From an uncultured Chloroflexota bacterium (GTDB lineage: Bacteria > Chloroflexota > Limnocylindria > Limnocylindrales > CSP1-4), in contig CAIXZV010000625.1 of NCBI GenBank assembly GCA_903924005.1, positions 1-15,939 of the forward strand: a DNA stretch of 15,939 nt. The letters are read 5' to 3'. The stretch's first letter is position 1; the number at the start of each line of letters is the position of its first letter. The position numbers and the translations under genes were made by a program. This document shows positions 1 through 7,155 of this stretch, in pieces. The notes under the pieces were generated by a model. The model was not told the origin of the DNA. It worked only from the letters and a program-made list of their open reading frames with translations, and did not search any database.

Positions 1-1956
1 CGTCGCCCACGTCGACCAGGTAACCGCGCTCGAGTCGGACGTGACACCGAACATCAACACCCGGGCGTTCGCCGACGCCGTTGTGATTGACGTTGCAGGC
101 ACCGAGGTGGACGCGGTGGTGGACGTATTCACGAACGCGGGCGTCAGCCCGTCAAATGGGTTCGTCGGATCAACGCCCGAATAGGCGACGATGGCGCCGA
201 CGCCGTCGGTGGAACCGGTGCCGAGTGTGAACGTGAAGTTTGCGCCTTCGGTGCCGTCTGCGATGCGATAGAGAATGCCCGCGCCGCGAGTACCGCTGCC
301 GCCGAATGTCGTGCTGGTCAGCGCAGTCCAACCCGTCAGAGTCGGTGCCGCTGAGCCTTGGCGCTCCGAGATCACCGCGAGCAGCAGGTCGCCCGCGACC
401 ACGCCCGTCGGCTTGGTGATGGTCAGCGAGGTGTTGGCTGTAGTCGCGCTCGTAGCTGCGCCGCGGATCGCGATCGCGGCCGCGGTGTAGACCGGCGGTG
501 CCCACGGACCCGGGAACGGGCCGCCCACGTTGCCGGACCAGGTGCCCACGGGCATCACCGGCGTGGTGGATGTATCAGTGATTGCGCGCGCGAGGTCCAG
601 CCGGCCGTTGCCGGTGTTGGCCACGGCGGCGGCCGTCCGGGCGAGGCGCCCGATGATCGTGCCGTTGCTGGCTGCCGGATCGTTCGCGCGCATGAGCGCA
701 GCGGCGGCGGCCACGATAGCGGCGGAGGCCGACGTGCCGGAGACGGACGTGGTGGTGCCCGCCTGGTTGAGCGTGAGGATGGACTCGCCGGGCGCGCCGA
801 TGAAGGCGTCAGCGCCGGTGTTCGCGAACGAGGCAACCGTGTCGCCCTGGGTGGTGGCGGTGACGCCCACGACGCCCGCATCGCCCGCCGGGTAGGTGGC
901 GGCGGTGGAGGAGCTGTTGCCGGTGGCGGCCACGACAACCACGTCATGCGCGATGGCGTATGTGACGGCTGCCTGCAGCGCGGACGAGTAGTCCGGGCTG
1001 GAGAAGCTCATGTTGATGACGTTTGCGCCGTGGTCCACGGCCCAGACGATGCCCGCGATGATGTCCGAGTCTCGGCCGGTGCCGTCAGGCCCAAGCACGG
1101 TGACCGGCATGACCTTGACGCCGGTGTAGCCGACGCCCGCGATGCCCAGGGCGTTGTCCGTGGCGGCGGCGATGATCGCTGCCATTGCGGTGCCGTGGCC
1201 GTTGGGGTCCGTGGTGCCGGCGGAGCCGTCGAGGATGCTGGTGCCCGCGACAAGCTGGCCCGCGAGATCCGGGGCGGCGGCGCTGATACCGGTGTCGAGG
1301 ACGGCGACCACCGAGGAGCCTGCGGGCGAAAGGGTGCCGAAGACATTCGTCCAGCCGATCTTGGCCAGGGACCACTGGGAGGCGGCGCCCGGGTCGGACG
1401 GCAGCGTGCCGGTGGAGCGGACGCGGTCTACGTCCACGCGCGCAACGCGGGCGTCTGCCCAGAGGGCGGCCAGGGCGGCGGAGTTGGCGCCGGTCAGAAC
1501 GACGGCCATGCCGAGCGCCGGGACGGAGTCCACCAGCGAAACGCCCGAGGCGGCGATTGCGGCGGCCTGGTCAGCGGCGGAGGTGCCCGCGGCAAACGAG
1601 ACGACGTACTGGGTGAGAGCAGCAGGGACAGGAGCGGGAGTGGGAGCAGGCGTGGGGACGGGAGCGGGAGCGGTGGTGGGGACAGGAGCGGGCGTGGGGG
1701 CGGTGCTGGGAGCAGGAGTAGGGGCATCAGTTGGCGCAGGCGTTGGCGCGTCAGTGGGCGCCGGCGTTGCCGCAGGGGAATCCGATGGCGTGGGGGCAGG
1801 GTTACCCGATGGCGTGGACGAGCTCGACGGCGTGGTTGACGGATCCGCAGCAAGGATGGGAATGGGGGCGAAGAGGCTGGCCAGCAGCAGACCAATCTGC
1901 AGCGCGGCCAACACACGCATCACCCGCTTCGACGCAGCGGTGGTCGTGTCGAACAT
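1..1956 (-). CDS. Secreted S8 (subtilisin-like) serine protease, 3' end outside the window
   Basis: An open frame starts at ATG 1956 and runs off the left edge without a stop, giving 652 visible residues. Residues 1-37 look like a Sec signal peptide: a basic stretch (SKRVMR), a hydrophobic core (LLLASLF) and a plausible cleavage after ILAA. A Thr/Pro/Ala linker follows (38-112), then a short region that may be an I9-like propeptide (about 115-190). The subtilase domain has Asp221 in AVLDTG, His254 in NGHGTAMA, oxyanion Asn347 in ATGNSSS and Ser409 in SGTSASA. The Asp-His and His-Ser spacings (33 and 155) suit the family. After about residue 470 comes a Ser/Thr/Gly-rich, probably beta-sandwich segment of the kind appended to secreted proteins. 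A GGGGAG ribosome binding site lies 11 nt before the start. The role is probably extracellular proteolysis; the substrate is unknown. It stands apart from the housekeeping operon and has its own structured upstream region. Confidence 0.93.
   Translation of the reverse strand, partial: MFDTTTAASKRVMRVLAALQIGLLLASLFAPIPILAADPSTTPSSSSTPSGNPAPTPSDSPAATPAPTDAPTPAPTDAPTPAPSTAPTPAPVPTTAPAPVPTPAPTPAPVPAALTQYVVSFAAGTSAADQAAAIAASGVSLVDSVPALGMAVVLTGANSAALAALWADARVARVDVDRVRSTGTLPSDPGAASQWSLAKIGWTNVFGTLSPAGSSVVAVLDTGISAAAPDLAGQLVAGTSILDGSAGTTDPNGHGTAMAAIIAAATDNALGIAGVGYTGVKVMPVTVLGPDGTGRDSDIIAGIVWAVDHGANVINMSFSSPDYSSALQAAVTYAIAHDVVVVAATGNSSSTAATYPAGDAGVVGVTATTQGDTVASFANTGADAFIGAPGESILTLNQAGTTTSVSGTSASAAIVAAAAALMRANDPAASNGTIIGRLARTAAAVANTGNGRLDLARAITDTSTTPVMPVGTWSGNVGGPFPGPWAPPVYTAAAIAIRGAATSATTANTSLTITKPTGVVAGDLLLAVISERQGSAAPTLTGWTALTSTTFGGSGTRGAGILYRIADGTEGANFTFTLGTGSTDGVGAIVAYSGVDPTNPFDGLTPAFVNTSTTASTSVPATSITTASANARVLMFGVTSDSSAVTWSTWAT
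1621..1845 (-). repeat. Low-complexity Thr/Pro/Ala linker coding repeat in the protease
   Basis: Codons 38-112 of the protease encode near-repeats of PTPAPTDA and TPAPVPT. The DNA is accordingly a degenerate series of CCNACNCC-type triplets. Such linkers usually separate a signal peptide from an extracellular domain and are often glycosylated; that role is inference here. The repeat could vary in length between strains by slippage. Confidence 0.8.
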
Positions 1957-1967
1957 CGGAACTCTAA

Positions 1968-1973
1968 CTCCCC
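1968..1973 (-). promoter_or_regulatory. Ribosome binding site of the S8 protease
   Basis: The minus strand reads GGGGAG here, 11 nt before the ATG at 1956. It is the only purine-rich Shine-Dalgarno match near that start and supports it, together with the signal peptide that begins there. Confidence 0.6.
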
Positions 1974-2007
1974 GTCTCCCAGGACGGTCCGGCACGCCGC
2001 GGCAGGC

Positions 2008-2206
2008 TTGAGGCGCGGGACCTCAACCTTTGCCGCCCGCTCAACGCCTCACCCGCTGGACCCCAAGCGGGGCTGAGGCGGCAAGGCGAGGCCTATGGTC
2101 CTGGGACTACCTACGTTTGCTCCTGCCAACTCCCGTGGGCGGCATGCACCGCCCGCCCCTCCCCGAAAGGGGCATGCCAACCTTACTACGGGAGCGCAAT
2201 TGGCAT
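2008..2206 (-). promoter_or_regulatory. Highly structured leader candidate upstream of the S8 protease
   Basis: This stretch carries no gene but contains a dense set of inverted repeats. Positions 2124-2136 pair over 13 bp with 2188-2194 plus 2200-2205, with five bases bulged. Nested inside, 2141-2147 pairs with 2172-2178 (7 bp), and 2161-2164 pairs with 2169-2172 around a four-base loop. Nearer the protease, 2027-2037 pairs with 2077-2086 (10 bp, one bulge), enclosing 2047-2057/2066-2078 (11 bp, two-base bulge). Then 2008-2013 pairs with 2021-2026. The last hairpin ends about 50 nt before the protease start, so a cis-regulatory 5' leader is the simplest reading. I checked from memory against c-di-GMP, c-di-AMP, TPP, cobalamin and SAH riboswitch cores and found no match. 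Strand is uncertain: the 2161-2172 hairpin has a GAAA loop only if the plus strand is transcribed. Confidence 0.5.
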
Positions 2207-2226
2207 CCCGGGCGAACAGTACTAAT

Positions 2227-2262
2227 GGCCTGTGCCATCAGGGCCGTTGCAGCGGCGCAACG
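2227..2262 (-). terminator. Two adjacent hairpins after ridA, possible terminator
   Basis: Downstream of the ridA stop, 2245-2250 pairs with 2257-2262 (CGTTGC/GCAACG, six-base loop). Directly after it, 2227-2232 pairs with 2239-2245 through CCTG/CAGG extended by GG/CC with one bulged base. The minus strand then becomes locally A/T-rich (ATTAGTACTGTT). There is no clean T-run, so this is at best a weak intrinsic terminator. It may instead be part of the upstream region of the protease gene. The remaining bases between ridA and the leader show no ORF or repeat that I can support. Confidence 0.3.
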
Positions 2263-2291
2263 TAGGACGGTGCGCGCACGCATCGAGACCT

Positions 2292-2675
2292 TCAGCCTCT
2301 GGTAGCCGTCGCCTCAATCTCCACGAGACCGCCCTTGGGGAGCGCGGCCACTTGGACCGTGGAGCGCGCGGGCGGCGGATCGGGCATGTAGCTGCCGTAC
2401 ACGGCGTTCACCGTGGCGAAGTCGCCCATGTCGGCAAGGAAGATCGTGGTCTTCACCACGTTGGCAAACGAAAGGCCCGCAGCGTCAAGCACGGCCGCGA
2501 GGTTGCGCATGGAGCGGTGCGCCTGCGCTTCCACCCCGCCGTCAACCAGCGTGCCCGTTGCCGGGTCAAGACCCAGTTGGCCGCTGCAGTAGACGGTGGC
2601 GCCGGTGTCGATCCCCTGGCTATAGGGGCCGATGGCGGCGGGCGCGCCGCTGGTGGCAATCTGCGTGCGGGTCAC
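2292..2675 (-). CDS. ridA: RidA family enamine/imine deaminase
   Basis: The 127-aa product matches the RidA/YjgF/UK114 family in length and motifs. It starts with the family's N-terminal pattern (GPYSQG at 16-21) and has SGQLGLDP at 31-38. The C-terminal signature includes Arg104 in PPARSTVQVA and Glu120 in GLVEIEATA, the positions that bind and act on the imine substrate. The family hydrolyses reactive 2-aminoacrylate-type intermediates released by PLP enzymes, usually as a trimer in the cytosol. The GTG start at 2675 overlaps the ispE TGA by four bases (GTGA), so translation is probably coupled. It is the last gene of the long operon. Alanine racemase encoded upstream is a PLP enzyme, but a direct link is only inference. 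Confidence 0.95.
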   Translation of the reverse strand: MTRTQIATSGAPAAIGPYSQGIDTGATVYCSGQLGLDPATGTLVDGGVEAQAHRSMRNLAAVLDAAGLSFANVVKTTIFLADMGDFATVNAVYGSYMPDPPPARSTVQVAALPKGGLVEIEATATRG

Positions 2676-3670
2676 GAGTCCCTCCGGGGTACGGGTGCCA
2701 GGATCCTGGCGGCGGCGATGAATGGCGGGTACTGGCCCGGGGCGGTGAGCCTGCCGTCAATAACGGCAGACGTGAGCTCCTCGGCCGCGGCAACCGCCTC
2801 CGGGTATGAAGCATAGAGCGCCCAGTGAGTGGGCCCAGAGCCCGAGATGCCGATGGAGCGGCCGGTGAGCCGCATCAGCGCCCGCTTGAAGGGCACGAGC
2901 GCGGGCTCCACGGCGATAGCGGCAGGGGCCAAGTCGTTGGCCGACGCGAGGATTGCGGCCCGCACGGTGAGCGCGTCCGACGCCATGCCGCGGCGGAGTT
3001 CATCCGCGAGGTGCGCTGACGCGTGGCGGGCGCCAGCCGCCGGGTTGCGCGCCCCGGCGTCCCACGCGCGGAAGACGGCAGGCGTTGAGAGCGGGACCGC
3101 TGGCGTCACAAGCAGGACGCCGGGCCGGTCATGGCGCTCGTCGTCATCGCGAAGCCACGGGATGGGCGTGAGGCGCTCTCCCCTCCCCTCGGCAAGCGCG
3201 GGGCCGCCCGCAAGAAAGAAGGGCACGTCTGACCCCAACTCCGCGGCAATCTCGTGGCGCACCTGGTGGTCAAGCTCCACGCCCCACGCCGCAAGCGCGG
3301 CGTCCAGCGCGGCGGCGGCATCAGACGACCCGCCGGCCAGACCCGCAGCAACGGGGATGCGCTTCTCAAGACGCGCGGCCAGCGCCGGCGGCTCACCACC
3401 GCGGCCGGCGGCACGCCATGGGCCAACCGCGCGACGTCGCGCCGCGGCAAACGCGCGCAACACAAGGTTGTCCGAGGCTCGCCCCGGGTCAAACCCGTCG
3501 CTGTGGAGCGTGTCCACAGCACGCGGCGGCAGCGGCGACACAGACAGCCGGTCCGCCAGATCAAGCGGGACCATGATGCTGTGGAGGTCGTGGTAGCCGT
3601 CGGGCCGCATGCCCAGAACCGCCAGCGTCAGGTTCACCTTGGCCGGCGCCAGGCGGACAACAAGGTCCAC
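2672..3670 (-). CDS. ispE: 4-diphosphocytidyl-2-C-methyl-D-erythritol kinase
   Basis: This 332-aa GHMP-fold kinase phosphorylates CDP-methylerythritol in the MEP pathway to isopentenyl diphosphate. The N-terminus LAPAKVNLTL carries Lys11. The glycine-rich ATP loop is IPVAAGLAGGSSDAAA (105-120), and ELGSDVPFFLAGG gives the catalytic Asp148. A C-terminal GHMP motif is GISGSGPTH near 275-282. The protein is somewhat long for the family, with Arg/Gly/Ala-rich insertions around 78-97 and 175-215. The chosen GTG at 3670 has GGGAG 11 nt upstream and starts right at the conserved N-terminus; an in-frame TAG four bases upstream of it rules out a longer form without readthrough. It overlaps ridA by GTGA. 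Confidence 0.96.
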   Translation of the reverse strand: MDLVVRLAPAKVNLTLAVLGMRPDGYHDLHSIMVPLDLADRLSVSPLPPRAVDTLHSDGFDPGRASDNLVLRAFAAARRRAVGPWRAAGRGGEPPALAARLEKRIPVAAGLAGGSSDAAAALDAALAAWGVELDHQVRHEIAAELGSDVPFFLAGGPALAEGRGERLTPIPWLRDDDERHDRPGVLLVTPAVPLSTPAVFRAWDAGARNPAAGARHASAHLADELRRGMASDALTVRAAILASANDLAPAAIAVEPALVPFKRALMRLTGRSIGISGSGPTHWALYASYPEAVAAAEELTSAVIDGRLTAPGQYPPFIAAARILAPVPRRDS

Positions 3671-3673
3671 CGG

Positions 3674-3895
3674 CTACACCGCTCCCGACGAGCGCTGCGG
3701 CGTGGTCCGCCCAGAAGGCCAAGTGCGCGGCGCTTGCGCTATGTGGTCCGCCCCCATGGCCATTTGCGCGCCGGAGACCACCGGGAGCGCGCAGGTGGCT
3801 CTCGCAGCGGCCCAAACGGCACGCCCACTGCGCCGTTGGGCCCCGCAGCGAACCCGCGGCTCTGTTCCCACAAACGGGGGCACGGACGAGGGCAT
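3674..3895 (-). CDS. Doubtful 73-aa ORF between rsmA and ispE
   Basis: An ATG at 3895 shares one base with the rsmA stop (TGATG), and the frame runs to a TAG at 3674-3676. The TAG is in frame with ispE and is followed by a single CCG codon before the ispE GTG. The product would be Ala/Arg/Ser/Pro-rich with three cysteines and no motif I recognise. Third-position G+C looks lower (roughly 78%) than in the neighbouring genes. It could be a real small gene coupled to rsmA, a decayed N-terminal extension of ispE, or simply an open spacer in GC-rich DNA. The position fits an operon gene, but the composition does not convince. Confidence 0.25.
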   Translation of the reverse strand: MPSSVPPFVGTEPRVRCGAQRRSGRAVWAAARATCALPVVSGAQMAMGADHIAQAPRTWPSGRTTPQRSSGAV

Positions 3896-4776
3896 CAGCC
3901 CGCCCCGGTCATCGGGCCCAGCGCCTCAACCAGCGCGATCCACTCCCCCACCGCAAGCGTCTGCGGCCGGCGATCAGGTGCAATCCCCACCGCGGCAAGC
4001 GCAGCGTCAACGCGATCCGCCTCAATGGGCAGCTGGCGACGGAGCACGTTGTGGAGCATCTTGCGGCGTTCGCGGAAGCCAGCTTGGACCACACGCCAGA
4101 GCGCGTCTTCGGCGGCGGCGTCCAGCCGGTCATCCGTGTCGTAGGGCTCAAGGACAATCACGGCCGATGAGACCTTTGGCGCAGGCTCAAAGGAGTCTGG
4201 CTTCACGAATAGTGCAATGCGCGCGCGAGCGTGGTATTGGACGAAGACCGACAGGTACGACATGTCGCCCGGCGCCGCCGCAATCCGCTCCGCAACCTCG
4301 CGCTGGACCATCAGCACCAGCCGCTGCGCGCGGGGTGCCTTGCCCAACAGCCGATGGAGGATGGGGCTGGTGATCTGGTACGGCAGATTGGCCACCACGT
4401 CGTATGGCGCAGCCACCAGGTTGCTCAGGTCCTGATCGAGTGCATCACCCTCAACAAGACGCAGGCGACCGGCCTCGATGTCGGCTGCATAAACATCCAA
4501 CAGGAACGCCGCCAACCCGCGGTCCAGCTCAACGGCCGTCACCGTGGCGCCGGCAGCAATCAGCCCGCCCGTGAGGAACCCAAGTCCGGGGCCAATCTCC
4601 AGCACGCCGCGACCGGGCCCAGGCGCCGCCTCGCGCAGGATCCCCTCAAGCACGTCAACGTCCGAGAGGAAGTTCTGGCCCATGCTGTGGCGCGCGTGGA
4701 GCCCCGCCTCCTTGAGCGTCCGGCGCACATAGCGCGGGTCCAGCCGCAGATCCGCCGCACCCGGCTCGCGAGTCAC
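3895..4776 (-). CDS. rsmA: 16S rRNA (adenine1518-N6/adenine1519-N6)-dimethyltransferase
   Basis: The 293-aa product is the KsgA/RsmA SAM-dependent methyltransferase that dimethylates two adjacent adenines in the 3' hairpin of 16S rRNA during small-subunit maturation. Visible motifs are the N-terminal SMGQNFLSD (31-39), the SAM loop LEIGPGLGFLTGGL (59-72), the acidic AVELD end of strand two (81-85), EGDALD (109-114) and the catalytic NLPYQITSPI (130-139). The C-terminal helical domain contains FRERRKMLHNVLR, also typical. The GTG start at 4776 overlaps the tsaD TGA (GTGA), and the motif spacing from that start suits the family. Loss of this gene in other bacteria gives kasugamycin resistance. 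Confidence 0.97.
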   Translation of the reverse strand: MTREPGAADLRLDPRYVRRTLKEAGLHARHSMGQNFLSDVDVLEGILREAAPGPGRGVLEIGPGLGFLTGGLIAAGATVTAVELDRGLAAFLLDVYAADIEAGRLRLVEGDALDQDLSNLVAAPYDVVANLPYQITSPILHRLLGKAPRAQRLVLMVQREVAERIAAAPGDMSYLSVFVQYHARARIALFVKPDSFEPAPKVSSAVIVLEPYDTDDRLDAAAEDALWRVVQAGFRERRKMLHNVLRRQLPIEADRVDAALAAVGIAPDRRPQTLAVGEWIALVEALGPMTGAG

Positions 4777-5864
4777 TTCGCCACCGGCCGTGCCAGCGGC
4801 AGCGACGGGCGCGCGTCAAGGTCCAGACCGGCGCGCAGACCGGCGGCCATCCGACGGGCGCCGGCAGCGCCAATCATCGCCCCATTGTCGGTGCACAGAC
4901 CCGGGCGCGGGATCACCATGGCGATGCCGCGGGCCTCCGCCTCGCCGCTGATCCGCCGCCGCAGCGCACCATTGGCGGCGACGCCGCCGCCCAACACGAT
5001 GCCCCGGGCGCCAATCGCCTCGGCCGCGCGGATGGTCTTGGTTGTGAGCACATCGGTCACGCTGTCCTGGAACCCCCATGCCAGTTCGGCCACGGCGGCA
5101 TCGGGCAGATCGCCCTCTCGCTCGTCAGCCGACAGTCCGGCATCGGCCCTTGCCTGCGCGATGATCCGACGCGCAGCCGTCTTAAGACCCGAGAAGCTCA
5201 GGTCGTACGTGCCCGGCATCCACGCCCTTGGGAAGACGCGGTTGTGCGCGGTGGCGCGGTCTGCGGCGCGGGAGATCTCAGGTCCGCCGGGATAGCCCAA
5301 GCCAAGAAGGCGGCCCACCTTGTCAAACGCCTCGCCTGCCGCGTCGTCGATGGTCCCGCCCAGGTAGCGGTAGTCCAGGTGGTCGCGCATCTCCACAAGG
5401 AACGTGTGGCCGCCGGACACAACCAGCGCGATCAGCGGAAACGGCGGCTCCTCGCGTTCCGCCTCGCCCGGGTCCAGCAGCCAGCCGGCGTACACGTGGC
5501 CCTCAAGGTGGTTGACCGGGATCAGCGGCTTGCCGTGGACCCAGGCAATCGTCTTGGCGAAGTTGACCCCAACCAGCAGGGAGCCCGCAAGCCCCGGGCC
5601 ATAGGTGACCGCAACCCCGTCCACATCGGCCATGGTCACACCCGCGGTTGCGAGCGCCTCATCCAGCACCGGCACGATCCAGCGCAGGTGCGCGCGGGCA
5701 GCCACCTCGGGGACGATGCCGCCTGTGGGCCCATGGAGCGCAATCTGGCTGGCAACCACGTTGGCGTGGATACGGCGGCCGTCCTCGACAAGCGCAATGC
5801 CGGTCTCGTCGCAGCTGGACTCGATGGCCAGCAGCAGCGGCCCGCTCACGGGCAGCCCGCTCAT
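4773..5864 (-). CDS. tsaD: tRNA N6-adenosine threonylcarbamoyltransferase TsaD
   Basis: TsaD (Kae1/Gcp/YgjD family, ASKHA fold) transfers the threonylcarbamoyl group onto A37 of ANN-decoding tRNAs, forming t6A together with TsaB and TsaE. The 363-aa product starts LLLAIESSCDETGIAL (10-25). It has the metal-binding HLEGH with His119 and His123, the VVSGGHT loop (148-154), DDAAGEAFDKVGRLLGLGYPGG (173-194) and the late metal-ligand Asp326 in CTDNGAMIG. The ATG start overlaps the rimI TGA (ATGA). Its partners tsaB and tsaE are two and three genes upstream in the same operon. Slightly longer than usual at the C-terminus (about 20 residues past the core). Confidence 0.97.
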   Translation of the reverse strand: MSGLPVSGPLLLAIESSCDETGIALVEDGRRIHANVVASQIALHGPTGGIVPEVAARAHLRWIVPVLDEALATAGVTMADVDGVAVTYGPGLAGSLLVGVNFAKTIAWVHGKPLIPVNHLEGHVYAGWLLDPGEAEREEPPFPLIALVVSGGHTFLVEMRDHLDYRYLGGTIDDAAGEAFDKVGRLLGLGYPGGPEISRAADRATAHNRVFPRAWMPGTYDLSFSGLKTAARRIIAQARADAGLSADEREGDLPDAAVAELAWGFQDSVTDVLTTKTIRAAEAIGARGIVLGGGVAANGALRRRISGEAEARGIAMVIPRPGLCTDNGAMIGAAGARRMAAGLRAGLDLDARPSLPLARPVAK

Positions 5865-6460
5865 GAGCGCGCCTCCGAAGGTTCGGCATCCTCGGGCACC
5901 ATCGCGTCACCGATGTCCGATGCGTCAGCCGTGGGCGACGGCGCTGGGCCCGCGTCGAGCGCCGCCCGAAGCTCGGCGATCCGGTCACGCATCTCGGGCT
6001 CGGCGAGTGGCGGCGTGGTCATGATCAGCGCGTCCTCGCCGTCATCGCTGTAGTACCGCGGCCGAATGCCGACGGGCCGGAAGCCGTACTTCTCGTACAG
6101 GCGCCGCGCGGCGAGGTTCGAGAGGCGAACCTCCAGGGTGGCCTCACGCGCAAGGCGGGCGATGGACAGGTCAAGGAGGCCAAGCAGCAGCCGCTCCCCG
6201 ATGCCCCGGCGGCGGAACCCCGGGTGCACCGCAAACGTGGTGATGTGCGCCTCGTCCACCATGACCCAGATGCCGCCGTAGGCCACGATGGCGCGGTTGA
6301 GCGTGGCCACGAGATAGTGCGCGAGGCGGTTGCCTTCAAGTTCCTGGCGATACGCATGTGCAGGCCAGGGCGTGGAGAACGAGGCGTGCTCGATGATCTG
6401 GACGCCCGGCAAGTCACCGACGCCCATGGGCCGGACCTTGAGCGACGCTCTGGCGCTCAC
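5861..6460 (-). CDS. rimI: Ribosomal-protein-alanine N-acetyltransferase, GNAT family
   Basis: The 199-aa product is a GNAT acetyltransferase of the RimI type, which acetylates the N-terminus of ribosomal protein S18 in the best-studied bacteria. Evidence is the acetyl-CoA loop RRRGIGERLL (83-92) after TTFAVHPGF, LEVRLSNLAARRLYEKYGF (109-127) with the catalytic-type Glu110 and Tyr122, and its position between tsaB and tsaD, a very common order. The GTG at 6460 overlaps the tsaB TGA (GTGA) and places the conserved N-terminus correctly, although the frame stays open further upstream. About 48 residues past the domain (152-199) form an acidic, Ala/Pro-rich tail that the standard enzyme lacks; its role is unknown. 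Confidence 0.92.
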   Translation of the reverse strand: MSARASLKVRPMGVGDLPGVQIIEHASFSTPWPAHAYRQELEGNRLAHYLVATLNRAIVAYGGIWVMVDEAHITTFAVHPGFRRRGIGERLLLGLLDLSIARLAREATLEVRLSNLAARRLYEKYGFRPVGIRPRYYSDDGEDALIMTTPPLAEPEMRDRIAELRAALDAGPAPSPTADASDIGDAMVPEDAEPSEARS

Positions 6461-7155
6461 GGGGCGCTCCCCCTCCCGCCGCTGACAACCACGCCGTCGT
6501 CCGGCAGCGCCATGAGGACACCGCGCGGCAGCGTCACGTATTCGGGGACCAGCCGCGCAAGGTCGTCTGTATCGCCAGCTGCCAGCCGGGCGGCCCCCGC
6601 GACACACAGCGCATCGGCCAGGCCGGCTACTGCGGCGTCGCCCAGCGCCGTGGCGTCATCTGGCGCGCGCCCGGCCAGGTCCACGGCCACCAGCCGCCCG
6701 TCAACGCCAAGGTCCGCGTCTGTGCCGCCGGGCAGGATCCGCGACGCTTCACCACCGCGGCTCACAACGCGATCCGAGAGGCCGGCGGGCTGGACCAGGA
6801 CCAGTTGGTGGACGTTGGCCCCGGATGCGGTGGCGGCGGCACGGAGCAGCATGGCTCCGGTTGCAATGCCGACAACCGGGATCTGGAGCCCATGGGCCAG
6901 CCCTTTGGCTGTGGCAAGCCCAACGCGCAGCCCCGTGAAGGCGCCGGGGCCAGTGCCCACGACGATCCCGCCCAGGTCCTGCGCCGCGATGCCGCGGTCC
7001 GCAAGCAGCCCGGCGATCCGCGCCAGCAGCTCCTCGCCGTGACGGTAGCCCGCCTCCCAGCGCCGCTGCTCCACCAGCATCCCTTCCGCTGTGGCCAGGG
7101 CGATCACGGCGTGCGTGGTGGCGGTGTCGATGATGATCAGCGGACGCGCGGTCAT
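6457..7155 (-). CDS. tsaB: tRNA threonylcarbamoyladenosine biosynthesis protein TsaB
   Basis: TsaB is a catalytically degenerate ASKHA-fold relative of TsaD that dimerises with it in t6A synthesis. The 232-aa product opens with PLIIIDTATTHAVIAL (5-20), has RHGEELLARI (38-47), and carries the family signature GTGPGAFTGLRVGLATAKGL (67-86). The C-terminal part is divergent, as usual in this family. The ATG at 7155 overlaps the tsaE TGA (ATGA) and starts six residues before the conserved strand. A 17-codon upstream extension in the same frame is rejected because it overlaps tsaE and lies outside the conserved fold. Confidence 0.94.
   Translation of the reverse strand: MTARPLIIIDTATTHAVIALATAEGMLVEQRRWEAGYRHGEELLARIAGLLADRGIAAQDLGGIVVGTGPGAFTGLRVGLATAKGLAHGLQIPVVGIATGAMLLRAAATASGANVHQLVLVQPAGLSDRVVSRGGEASRILPGGTDADLGVDGRLVAVDLAGRAPDDATALGDAAVAGLADALCVAGAARLAAGDTDDLARLVPEYVTLPRGVLMALPDDGVVVSGGRGSAP

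Noticed and set aside
358..2011. Long plus-strand frames opposite the protease, with Gly/Val/Ala repeats
   Set aside because: The repeats are the complement of the Thr/Pro/Ala linker of the protease, whose frame has signal peptide and catalytic triad.
1957..2291. Known riboswitch class (c-di-GMP, c-di-AMP, TPP, cobalamin, SAH) in the protease upstream region
   Set aside because: Short matches such as GCAAAC and TAGGTAG occur, but the conserved cores of these classes are not present in order.
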